A stretch of DNA of 64,000 nt from Rebecca billardiae RCC1528. Taxonomy: Eukaryota > Haptophyta. Location of the stretch: positions 620,001 through 684,000 of the forward strand of contig OZ251238.1 in assembly GCA_965240325.2 (NCBI GenBank). Direction: 5' to 3'. Positions 32,286 to 40,970 of this stretch are shown here, piece by piece. The position numbers and the translations under genes are program-made. The notes beneath the pieces are model-generated. The model had not been told where the DNA came from. It did not search any database and worked only from the letters and a program-made list of their open reading frames with translations. Every line of letters starts with the position of its first letter. Within the stretch, counting starts at the first letter, position 1.

Positions 32286-34077
32286 ATGCTCGTGCTCGCC
32301 GTCGCGCTGCACGGCGTGGTGGTGGCGGCCAGCCTGCCCATCTGCGACAGCCCCTTCGCCGTGCCGGGCATGGAGCTTGGCATGCGCACGTACACGGCCG
32401 ACGCTCAGAACGGCACGGCGCTGTGCCCTCCCAACACCTCGTACAGCGCGCTCGAGCGGCGGCGCACGAGCTGCCTCGTGCCCACGCCGAGCGGGTACCG
32501 CGCGCCCGGTGGCACGCGGCCGGGCCTCGTCCGCGCCGTCCCGCTGCGCAACCTCGACGCGGGCAGCATGGCGCAGCTCCAGCGCGCCAAGAAGTTCCAG
32601 CACTGGGTGCGTGTGGCGGGAGATTCGCTCGAGATCCCGCAGGGCTCGAGCTGCGGCGAGGTGGGCTTGCTTGCGCGCGGCATCGCCAAGCTGCTCGGCA
32701 CGACCAGCGCGCGCCGCGCCTCGCCGCGCGCGCGCGCGATCATGCTCGACATGGGCTGCGGCGTCGCCTCGCTCGACGCTGCGCTCCTCGAGCACGGCGT
32801 GGCGCCTCTCGGCGTCGCGCCCGTCGACGCGCACGCGGGCCAGATGCAGGTGGTCTCCGAGCGCGGGGTGCCGTACATGGTGGGCGTGGTGTCCATGATG
32901 GAGCGGCTGCCGCTGCCCGCTGGCAGCCTCGACGTCGTCTACTGCTGCTGGTGAGGGCGCGCGCCCCCCAGCGGCCGGCAGCGGCCAGGCAGCCGCACTG
33001 CGGCCGGGCGCGCGCGGCCGCTCAGGCGTGTGGCGCGCGCGTCGCCCCGCCCCGTTGCGCGCGCCCAGGTGCCGCGCGTCGTGGCCCACGCAGGTGGCCC
33101 AGCTGCTGCGCCCCGGCGCCGGCTTCTTCCTTATCGACAACGGCCACTCCAAGTCCTTTTTCCAGGCAGGCGGCGCCGGGCGGCGCGGCGGCTCCGAGGC
33201 TGAGTACTGCATGGCGCGGCACGCCCAGATTCAATCTGGCAAGTACAAGCTGAACGTGTTCCGCCGGCTGTCCGAGGCGGAGTGCGCGGCGAAGCAGCGC
33301 GCGCGCGGGGACGGGCGCGCAGCGCTGCCCGCGTGCACGCCGGCGCAGCTGCTCGACGCGCGCCCAGCCCCGTGCCTGCCAACCTCGGAGCAGCTCGGCT
33401 CGGGCGCGGCGGACGGCGCGGACGCTGCCGACGGGCAGGCGGCCGGCGTGGCGCCGCGGACGTCCGAGGCCGGCGCGAGCGAGTGGGCGCGCCGAGTGCT
33501 CGCGCACCTGCCGACGCGCACCGCGCTGCTGCGCGCGCTGCTCGTGGGTGACGATGGCCGCCACGCAGACGCGCTCCTGCGCGAGTGGCGCCGGCTCGGC
33601 CGGCCGGCAGACGGGCTGCAGCCGACCGTTGTCTCGCCCCTCCGCGTGCTGCGCGCCGCGTACGCGCGCGGCTGGCCCGGGTACGCCGACGACCTGTGCG
33701 CCGCGCTGCCGCACTACCCGAGGGCCTTCGACCTCGTGCTGCTGCTCCCGACCGCCCTCGAGCGCGCGGCGGCGCGGTGCGTGCCGCGCCGCGCGGCCGA
33801 GGGCAGCGCTGTCGCCGAGGTGGCGCGCGCGCTGCTGCTGGACCTGCTGCGAGTGGCCGCGGTGCCCGCGCTGCTCTCGGTGCAGCTGCCGGCGGCCGGT
33901 GCGGAGCCCGCGGCCAGCGCGGTGCGCCGCGCCGTGGACGAGGCGATGAGCGCAGGTGCCGTGGCGCTGCCACCCGGCGCCCAGCCCGCGGCGGAGCCAT
34001 CGGGCGCGGCTGATGGCGAGGGCCGTGCTCATGAGCTCGTGCTCGAGAGGCGCGCGCTGCGGCTGCCAACTCAATAA
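32286..34077 (+). CDS. PMT/QUASIMODO2-like (DUF248) SAM-dependent methyltransferase
   Basis: Exons 32286-32950 and 33069-34077 (GTGAGG..CCCAG) give 557 residues. The N-terminus MLVLAVALHGVVVAASLPIC is a signal peptide or anchor; an in-frame ATG at 32211 is an alternative start. The core follows the plant PMT family: CLVPTPSGYRAPGG, AKKFQHWVRVAGDSLEIPQG, the SAM-binding MLDMGCGVASLDAALLEHG, APVDAHAGQMQVVSERGVPYM, and CCWCRASW-VAQLLRPGAGFF over the junction. The C-terminal half keeps the second-domain signature ARGWPGYADDLCAALPHYPR. Plant members are Golgi enzymes tied to pectin methylesterification. Here the likely substrate is an acidic polysaccharide, by inference only. A glycine-rich loop is reduced in the second half, which may be catalytically dead, as is usual in this family. 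Confidence 0.7.
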
Positions 34078-34185
34078 CCGAGTGCTATAGCAGCTTTCAG
34101 AGCTAGCTTAGCATCGGCGATGCAGTCTCACTGCTGGCTCCAGCCACAGTCAGGGACGTCCACTGACCCTATGGGGGGGGTGCAT

Positions 34186-34344
34186 TTAGACGAACCCCTG
34201 GGAGCCAGGGAGCGATGAGGGTACCAATCGAAAGATCTCCGGGGCGGCGGACGAAGCCGCAGGTTCAAAACCGAAGCCGCAGACGATTTCGTATGTTTCC
34301 TTGTCCTTGAACGCGTCGTCACAGTCGAACACGGAGGACTCCAT
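34186..34344 (-). CDS. Possible small or relic coding fragment
   Basis: 52 residues from an ATG, with protein-like composition (SVFDCDDAFKDKETYEIVCG) and the stop at 34186. The frame extends upstream without a stop to 34506 but loses protein character. It may be the last exon of a decayed gene. No family recognised. Confidence 0.25.
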   Translation of the reverse strand: MESSVFDCDDAFKDKETYEIVCGFGFEPAASSAAPEIFRLVPSSLPGSQGFV

Positions 34345-34518
34345 CGTGCTGAACTTTTTTTTGGGCTCCCGGACCGGTCTCTCGCACGATGGAGCGCCGC
34401 CGAGCGAGCGAGGAGACGAGACGTCTTGGAGGCCTTGATCCGGGCGCATCCGCTGGTTGGCCGCGGCACCCTGTCGCGCTCGCGCCCCGGGTGCACCTTC
34501 GTGCACTGAGAGTCACCG

Positions 34519-34764
34519 ATGGGCGAGAAGCTGCTCGTCGACTCGAGCAAGCTGCGCGCTTTCCGCGTCGAGCTGCTCGCGCCGGCGGCCACACCTCGCG
34601 GCGGTGCGGGCGTGCGCATGAGCTTGTCGGCTTCTAGCTGCTCGCGCCCCGGGCCGCGCCGTCAGCTCGTGGTGCCACGGGTATGCGCACGAGCTCGTGC
34701 TTGGCTGCAGCTCCTCAGAGGACTGCCACAGCTGGCTGGCTCAGAGCTTGTTCGCGAGTGCTAA
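34519..34764 (+). CDS. Possible small or relic coding fragment
   Basis: 81 codons beginning MGEKLLVDSSKLRAFRVELL, a plausible protein N-terminus, but degenerating into Arg/Ser-rich sequence after about 35 residues. It may be a first exon whose partner exons I could not find, or a pseudogene. No family recognised. Confidence 0.25.
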   Translation: MGEKLLVDSSKLRAFRVELLAPAATPRGGAGVRMSLSASSCSRPGPRRQLVVPRVCARARAWLQLLRGLPQLAGSELVREC

Positions 34765-35543
34765 GGTGCGGCGTGGCCTGCGCGGTGCGCCGCAGCGGTC
34801 AATGCGTTGCTCGATCCTGCACTACGCTACGTCTTGACTCGCGAGGGAGGCGCCGATATTGGGGCTGTGTGCAATGCGTCATGGCCGCCCGGCGCAGAGC
34901 CGACGCCGCACGACGCAGCCCTCAGCCAACACCAGCGAACACGGTCTGCTATGCGAATTCTGGCGAGTTGGGGCCTTATTGAGGCGTATTTGGTCCTTCG
35001 ATCGGCTGGGGGGAGCCCCCCCCAGACCCCCCCAGAGAGTCTGAATGCACCCCTGCTAGACGTCCCGGACAGTGACCGGAGCCTGCTCTCTGCGCGGCGG
35101 CGTATAGCACTCGCTCTTCACTTCTTCAGATCTGCTGAGTGACTACGATGACACTTGACATAGTAATTAGTATAGATGCTGTCGCCAATCGGCATCGCAT
35201 AGTTCTGACGAGCGGCATAATTCTGAGGCAGCGCTGATGACTACTTCTATTTACATGCATATATATGTATATGCACGACGACTGCTGGATGATCACATCT
35301 ATAGTTAGCTAAGGACTAAGGGCGGCGCAGTGCCGTGATGTAGTCCGCGCGTCCGGCCGTCTGCGCCGGGCCGCCGGAGGCCCGCGCGGCGTCACAGCCT
35401 GCTGGTCCTGGACACTAGTTCAGTCGCGCCATCGACGGCTGTCGTCTGCTGCCAGCGAGACGAGGCATGGCGGGCAGACTAGCCCACCATGCAGTAGACG
35501 TGCCAGCGGCGCCACGACCAGTCCAGCGCCCACGCAGCGCTGC
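34765..35543. other. Intergenic region
   Basis: Contains a G-run/C-run stem (about 35000-35037, GGGGGGAGCCCCCCCCAGAC) and TATATATG runs near 35262; no gene seen. Confidence 0.4.
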
Positions 35544-36548
35544 TCAGCCGTAGCAGCGGATCTCGTCCGTGCAGCCCTTCTCCTTGGACTGGCCCTCCCC
35601 GAACCGGCCGCCCTTGGAGAGGTACTGCTGGTGGTACTCCTCGGCCGGCCTGAGGCCGGAGGGCGCGGCGCGAGCACGGCGCGGGTGCAGAGGGGCACAC
35701 GCGCGGCGTGAGCTCCCGCGCTGGCCGATGCGCCCGCCATGGCGGCCGCCCTGGCGGCGCGTCACGGCAGCCCCTCCCCTCCGCGCGGCGGTGTGCGCAA
35801 GCGGCGCACCAGAAGACGGCCGCCTCCTCGATCTCGGTCTGGATCTTGGGCGCGCCGTCACCGTTCGCTTCCCGCAGCTGCTCCTGCAGCGAGTTGATCA
35901 TGGCCTCCGCCGTCTCGCGCTGCTCGGGCGTGTTCGGGTAGATGCCGTGGCGATACTGCGGGCGCGCGCGCACGATGGCAGCGGTCGCACCGCGCAGGTG
36001 AGCCACTGCTGGGCATGCACGGGCCGCCCCGCTCGCGCAAGCGGAGGGCACACCTGGGGGCCGCGGTCGTTGCCGACCTGGTCCTTGAGGAACATCGACC
36101 GGCCCAGCCGGCTCATGAGCACGCCGCACAGCTGCTCGTACGTAACCTCCTTCGGGTCGTACAGGAGTTGCACCGCCTCCGTGTGCCCCGTGGTCGCCGA
36201 GCAGACGGCCGCGTACGTGGGCTTCTGGAGCTGGCCCTGTGCGTAGCCGACCGCGGTGGCGACCACGCCGGGCACGCGCTGGTACGCCAGCTCGATGCCC
36301 CAGAAGCAGCCGCCCGCGAAAGTGGCCACCTTGAACCCATCGCTGCTCTCGGTCGGGATCACGCCCGCCAGCGCGTTCTCACCCGCCTCCTTGCCCCACG
36401 ATGGCCGCCCTGCGAGGGTGGAGTAGTCGATGGTGGGCATGGCGTTGCCCAGGATCGAGGAGAAGAGGTTCATGCGCACGGCCGCGCGGGGCACCGTGGT
36501 GCGCACGGGCGACACCGCCGCGAGGTGCGCGATCACGACGGCGAGCAT
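35544..36548 (-). CDS. msrA: Peptide methionine sulfoxide reductase A
   Basis: Exons 36548-36054, 35955-35810 and 35649-35544 give 248 residues. The catalytic motif is intact: FAGGCFWGIE (Cys about residue 81). It is followed by VGYAQGQLQKPTY, TGHTEAVQLLYDP, NDRGPQ-YRHGIYPNTPEQ across intron 1, and FWPAEEYHQQYLSKGGRFG across intron 2, all classic for MsrA. The enzyme reduces methionine-S-sulfoxide in proteins using thioredoxin. The first 45 residues (MLAVVIAHLAAVSPVRTTVPRAAVRM) are hydrophobic and then basic, and could target the chloroplast or a secretory route. Cysteines in the tail (EKGCTDEIRCYG) match resolving cysteines of the family. An MsrB-like protein is encoded at 61491. Confidence 0.95.
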
Positions 36549-37156
36549 GCTGGGCGATTTGGCGGGCGCGATACCTCACGTCCGCACTCCAGCTGCCCGT
36601 TGGAAGCTTCGCGAAGCGCCACAGGTGGCACGATGGCGGCGATCAGACTCTTGTCTCGCTTGCTTTCGAGCGGGTGCGACGAGGGATCGTGGCCAGGGCA
36701 ACCTTTAACATGGACGTGCTTGAGGCGAGGTACAGTAGGGCTCGCACCCGGGACTTCCAAGGGGGCTGATATGAGTCGATGCCGGGCTTCGGCTGTCGGC
36801 TGAGCAGCGCGCCGGATGCGGCCCGATTCGGCGCGGACGGTCCGGATGTGAGGCACCGTTGGTCGACAAGCACGGGATACGCGCCAGCAGAGCACGCAAC
36901 GCACGCAGAATGCTGGCCAATGACGCCACGGGAGTTGTGAACCGTCGATGTGAACGCGCATGTTGTGCAAGGTGCTAGGCAAAGGACACCACTCCACCGC
37001 CCTCGCCTGCGCCGCCGCCATCGTGCGAGCCGCCACCACTCGCGTCTCAAAATGGAAAATTCCCGTTTCAAAAATCTAGGAATCTAAACCGAACAGAAAA
37101 CAGAAAACCCGCGCCCAGGCTTCGGGCGGGGCTGCCAGTCGTTTCGCCTGGGCAAG
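36549..37156. other. Divergent promoter region
   Basis: 608 bp between the head-to-head MsrA and hypothetical genes; no gene or recognisable element. Confidence 0.4.
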
Positions 37157-38440
37157 ATGGCGCTCGCTACGGCGCAGGCGTCGTACGGCTCGTTCCATTA
37201 CGACGCCCTCCCGTACCATGGGATGACGTACAAGTCGGTAGCGATGACGAGCTGGACGCCAAAGGATGCGCATGGCCAGTTCTCCATGAGCTTCGAGAAG
37301 AAGGTGCGCCGCGCCGCGCGCTTGCGTGCGCAGACACGTGCTCTGCGCGTGCCCTCGGCGACTGACGAGCCGCGATCGTCTGTGCGCGCACCGCGCAGCC
37401 GCCGACGGCCGGGAAGATCAAGTACCTGCAGTCTGCCAAGGAGCTCAACACCAACGTGCTCCAGCGCTACGGCGGCACGCGCGTCGGCCTCGGCCGCCCG
37501 CAGTCAGAGACGTCGTCAGCATATCCGTTCCGCCACCCCGAAATCAGCCGCCCGTCGAGCGCCGAGCTGCTGCAGCTGTACGAGGAGCTCGCCGCGCCCG
37601 TCGAGTACAAGACGACCGCGCCCTCCGAGGGCCCGATCCCCGACTTCCTCTCGCGCTCTCGCGAGGAGCACCGCCCGCGCTCGCGCGCGGCGACCGCGCA
37701 GCACCGGCTGCGCACCCGGATCACGAGCAAGCACATCCCGCCCTCGGCGGGCTCGTCGATCGCGTCGTCGATGGCGTCGATCGTGGTGCCGCGGGCGGAG
37801 GGGGACACGGCGCTCACGCAGACGAGCCACATCTACCTGCGCGAGGGCGGCGGTGGGCGCAAGGTCGTCGCGCTCAAGTACGGCACCGACTCGGCCGCAG
37901 AGGCGGACGCTCCCGCGGCTGAGCAGCCGCCCGCAGCTGCCTCGCGCTGGCCTGAGCCCAGGTACACCATGGGCACATCGACGTCGTTCCGGCCGCGCAC
38001 TGCGGAGGAGTACTCGCACCGGGTCATCGCGCCGCTCAACACCACCGGGCAGCTCGACCGCATGCGCCAGCCTGCGCCAGACTACCTGCGGCCGGTGCGT
38101 GCTGCGCGCGCGCGACGCCTGCGCCGCGCGCGCCCACTGCCGGCCGTCGCACGGCAGATGCCAGGCGCGCGCGCAGCTGACTCGCCGCCTCCTTGCCCCC
38201 ACCGTGCGCCCTGCTCGGCGTGGTCTGGCCTCGGCGCGCGCCCTCCCCTCGCGCGAGCAGCCGGCGCACCCGCGCACGCAGCTCTTCGTCTGGCAAAAGG
38301 GCACGCCGATGCAGCTCGGCGAGCCCTCGACGGCAGTCCGCCCGTCGACGAGCTCGAGCGGGGCGCGGCCAGACTACTACGTGCTCGTCTCGGACGACTT
38401 CGAGAAGGGCGGCTTCCAGCGCGTGACGAGGAGCCGCTGA
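37157..38440 (+). CDS. Hypothetical protein, three exons
   Basis: Exons 37157-37303, 37399-38094 and 38282-38440 (donors GTGCGC and GTGCGT, acceptors CAG) give 333 residues. It starts MALATAQASYGSFHYDALPY. The middle has protein-like AYPFRHPEISRPSSAELLQLYEE followed by Ser/Arg-rich linkers. The end reads DYYVLVSDDFEKGGFQRVTR. There is no signal peptide or membrane segment. The many Tyr/Pro/Arg short motifs recall microtubule-inner or flagellar-associated proteins, but I recognise no family. Confidence 0.6.
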   Translation: MALATAQASYGSFHYDALPYHGMTYKSVAMTSWTPKDAHGQFSMSFEKKVRRAARLRAQTRALRVPSATDEPRSSVRAPRSRRRPGRSSTCSLPRSSTPTCSSATAARASASAARSQRRRQHIRSATPKSAARRAPSCCSCTRSSPRPSSTRRPRPPRARSPTSSRALARSTARARARRPRSTGCAPGSRASTSRPRRARRSRRRWRRSWCRGRRGTRRSRRRATSTCARAAVGARSSRSSTAPTRPQRRTLPRLSSRPQLPRAGLSPGTPWAHRRRSGRALRRSTRTGSSRRSTPPGSSTACASLRQTTCGRCVLRARDACAARAHCRPSHGRCQARAQLTRRLLAPTVRPARRGLASARALPSREQPAHPRTQLFVWQKGTPMQLGEPSTAVRPSTSSSGARPDYYVLVSDDFEKGGFQRVTRSR

Positions 38441-39195
38441 GCGCGTGGCAGGGCGCGCGTGGAGGGCGTATTGGTGACGGGCGCGCGCTCGCCCCCGCAC
38501 ACCCGTGGCCCGTGCTTGTCTGACCAGCTGGCAGCTGGCAGCTCACTCACGTGGTCGTGCGCAGATAGCGCGGCGCAGGCTTGGCTGGGATCTTAGGATC
38601 TCACTGGCCGGTATGTGCCAAGCCGAACCGTCGTCGTATGCGCAGCCACATGCGGCCGCCTGCACACAGCGCCAGCCGCTACGGCCATGTCTACATCGGC
38701 ATCACTCCTCATGTCACGACCACGCGCGCCCCGGCTTGGACTTTGGCCTTGGGCCGCTCCGCGTCCGCGGCACGGCCACGGGCGTCCGGTCGCGTCAGCG
38801 TGCGGCGTGCGCAGGCCGTGTGAGTAAGTCACGCGGACCGCGAATCGTCCGCGGGCAGGGCAGCATTCTGACGGGCTGCCGATGCCGACTCAAGTGCATG
38901 CCAAGAGGACAGGTCCGCGGTGACGACCGGCGTCGGGCGTTGCCAATGCCAGACCCAGTCGATGGACGAGCGATGACGATATTGTCGCGCGTCTTAGTCT
39001 TATAGACTTATAATACTATAGCAGTCTTTGTACATTAATATTACTGTCTGTAGATCGACTCGCCTGCCTGAGCTGTGTGCGTCTCTTATTCTTAGTAAAC
39101 TGTAAAGTAGTCTTGTAACACAGTACTTGTAACACAAGGCTCACGGTGGCAGGTTGCCGCGCAAACGAGGCACGCTTGCAGCCTTGCACGGCAGC
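38441..39195. other. Intergenic region upstream of TRAPPC6
   Basis: No gene seen. Near 39059, about 40 bp (TCGCCTGCCTGAGCT..GTGTGCGTCTCTT) match a stretch in the spacer of the foldback element near 1748. Confidence 0.45.
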
Positions 39196-39786
39196 ATGGC
39201 TTCCGCCGATCAGCCGACCCGTGAGGTGGCCGAGGCGTCGCTCGACTTCCTCGCGATGGAGATGGTGGAGCACATGCTGCAGTCGCAAACACCGCACGAA
39301 CCCGCTGGCGTGAAGCTCGAGGCGACCGGCTACGCCGTGGGCCAGCGGCTCGCGGAGCGCACGACCGCCAGCCGGCCACCCCTCGCCGACACGTTGGATG
39401 TCGTCAAGTTTGTGTGCAAGGAGTTCTGGTACGAGGTGTTCCGTAAGCAGGTGGACAACTTGCGCACGAACCACCGCGGAGTGTATGTCCTGCAGGATAA
39501 CCGCGTGCGCTGGCTCGCCCGGCTCTCGCCCTCGCCAACCGACAGCGCAAGCGTGCGCACCAAGGCCACGCTCCTTGCGAGCTTTCCCTGCGGCCTGATT
39601 CGCGGCGCGCTCAGCACGTTTGGCATCGACGCGCTGGTCAGCGCAGAGCTCACGGCGCTCCCTGGTTGCCAGTTCACAATAAAGATCGTGCCGCCTGCGC
39701 CCTCGGCGGCCCAGGCAGGGGCTGGTGCGAACATTCCGGCGGCAGCGGCGGCAGGCCCGCCTCCGGCGATGCAGGCTACGACGTGA
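39196..39786 (+). CDS. TRAPPC6: TRAPP complex subunit 6 (TRAPPC6/Trs33)
   Basis: A single exon of 196 residues. It matches the BET3/TRAPPC6 family through its length: LDFLAMEMVEHMLQ, LEATGYAVGQRLAERTTA, TLDVVKFVCKEFWYEVFRKQ, NLRTNHRGVYVLQDNRVRWL, FPCGLIRGALSTFGI and LPGCQFTIKI, all collinear with animal and yeast proteins. TRAPP complexes act as Rab/Ypt1 exchange factors and tethers for ER-to-Golgi and Golgi traffic. The C-terminal 25 residues are an extra Ala/Pro-rich tail. The ATG at 39196 is the first in frame and gives the family's usual N-terminus. Confidence 0.93.
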   Translation: MASADQPTREVAEASLDFLAMEMVEHMLQSQTPHEPAGVKLEATGYAVGQRLAERTTASRPPLADTLDVVKFVCKEFWYEVFRKQVDNLRTNHRGVYVLQDNRVRWLARLSPSPTDSASVRTKATLLASFPCGLIRGALSTFGIDALVSAELTALPGCQFTIKIVPPAPSAAQAGAGANIPAAAAAGPPPAMQATT

Positions 39787-40279
39787 GTCTCTGCAGCAGC
39801 CCGAGTCAGATCGAACGTCGGTCTTCTTCGCCAGCGCGCTCGGAGTCAAGTGATGAACCAGCCCGCGCCGACCACGTGGGCCGCTACTCGCTAGTCCTCG
39901 CGCTTGGCGGCCGCCAGTTGAACCCGGAGACGGGAAGAGACTAGGCCGCAGTGGGCTCAGGGCTGGCTCCTCATCACACAGTGACTGCTAAGTGGGCACT
40001 CAGTCCTCATCACATCAATATCCTCATAGTCCATGCAATGACGATCGGCGTCGTCATGACACGGTGCGGTCCCCGGGTGCGCCAGCCGCCGTGCGTGAGT
40101 GGCGTCGTCACTGACACTGCGGCTCTGCGCCAGTTACAGTTTCGGCGGTTTGCGTACCGCACGGACTGACCGCCACGGTAGCATATATAATTGTCTGCGC
40201 GTTGTAGTGTTATACCGTGTCCCGGCTCCGAGACTTGTATTGACGACGACAGAATCCGCCGCGCCGCCGAAGACTATAT

Positions 40280-40371
<92 letters not shown>

Positions 40372-40970
40372 GAGAGAGAGTCAGAGAGAGCTGGACTATG
40401 AGTGACACAGTATTACTCCCAGAGACCCAGACCCATCAGTCCCGGGCCCGGCCGATCCGACGCAGCCCGAGCGCCCGCGTGATTATAGCTGCGCGCTGAC
40501 TCAGTCAGACTGCGATACGCAGATACGGGATTACGGCCACTAGTCACTAGATAGAATATGGCCTATGGGCTGCTGTGACCGCGGTGACGATCCGCGGCTG
40601 CGCTGGCTCCATGATATGATACTGTCTGCGTCTGTACCGTCGCGGAGTGGTAGAAGTGGACGACGTGGTTGTGGAAGCCACCCCACCGGCACCGTGGCCG
40701 TGTGGCATGCCCGCTTGAGTCTGACTCCACTGACACTCGCAGCGCTCTCTCTGAGTAGACTCTCTCCGACGGCGACGGGCGACTCTCCAGCAGGACCCGG
40801 CAAAAAAGAACCCGTCGGAAATCGACTCCGGCAAGCACAAACGTGCCGGCCCCGTCGATCTTCCGCCGACGGCGTCTGTGGCCGATCGTGCCTCCCCGTC
40901 CGGCAATGTGCCGGCCACGCCTCGCCACCTCGGCGATCGGCCCTGCACGCGCCAAGTCGGTCCCATCGGC
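39787..40970. other. Intergenic region with GA microsatellite
   Basis: Holds the GA tract at 40281-40390; otherwise nothing recognised. Confidence 0.4.
40281..40390. repeat. (AG)n microsatellite
   Basis: About 43 uninterrupted AG units, then two short blocks separated by TCAG. A similar tract lies at 58628-58695 beside repeat R2. Confidence 0.98.

Noticed and set aside
40281-40390. Telomere-like or coding Arg-Glu repeat in the GA tract
   Set aside because: Plain AG dinucleotide repeat; it gives Arg-Glu frames by default and is not a telomeric unit.
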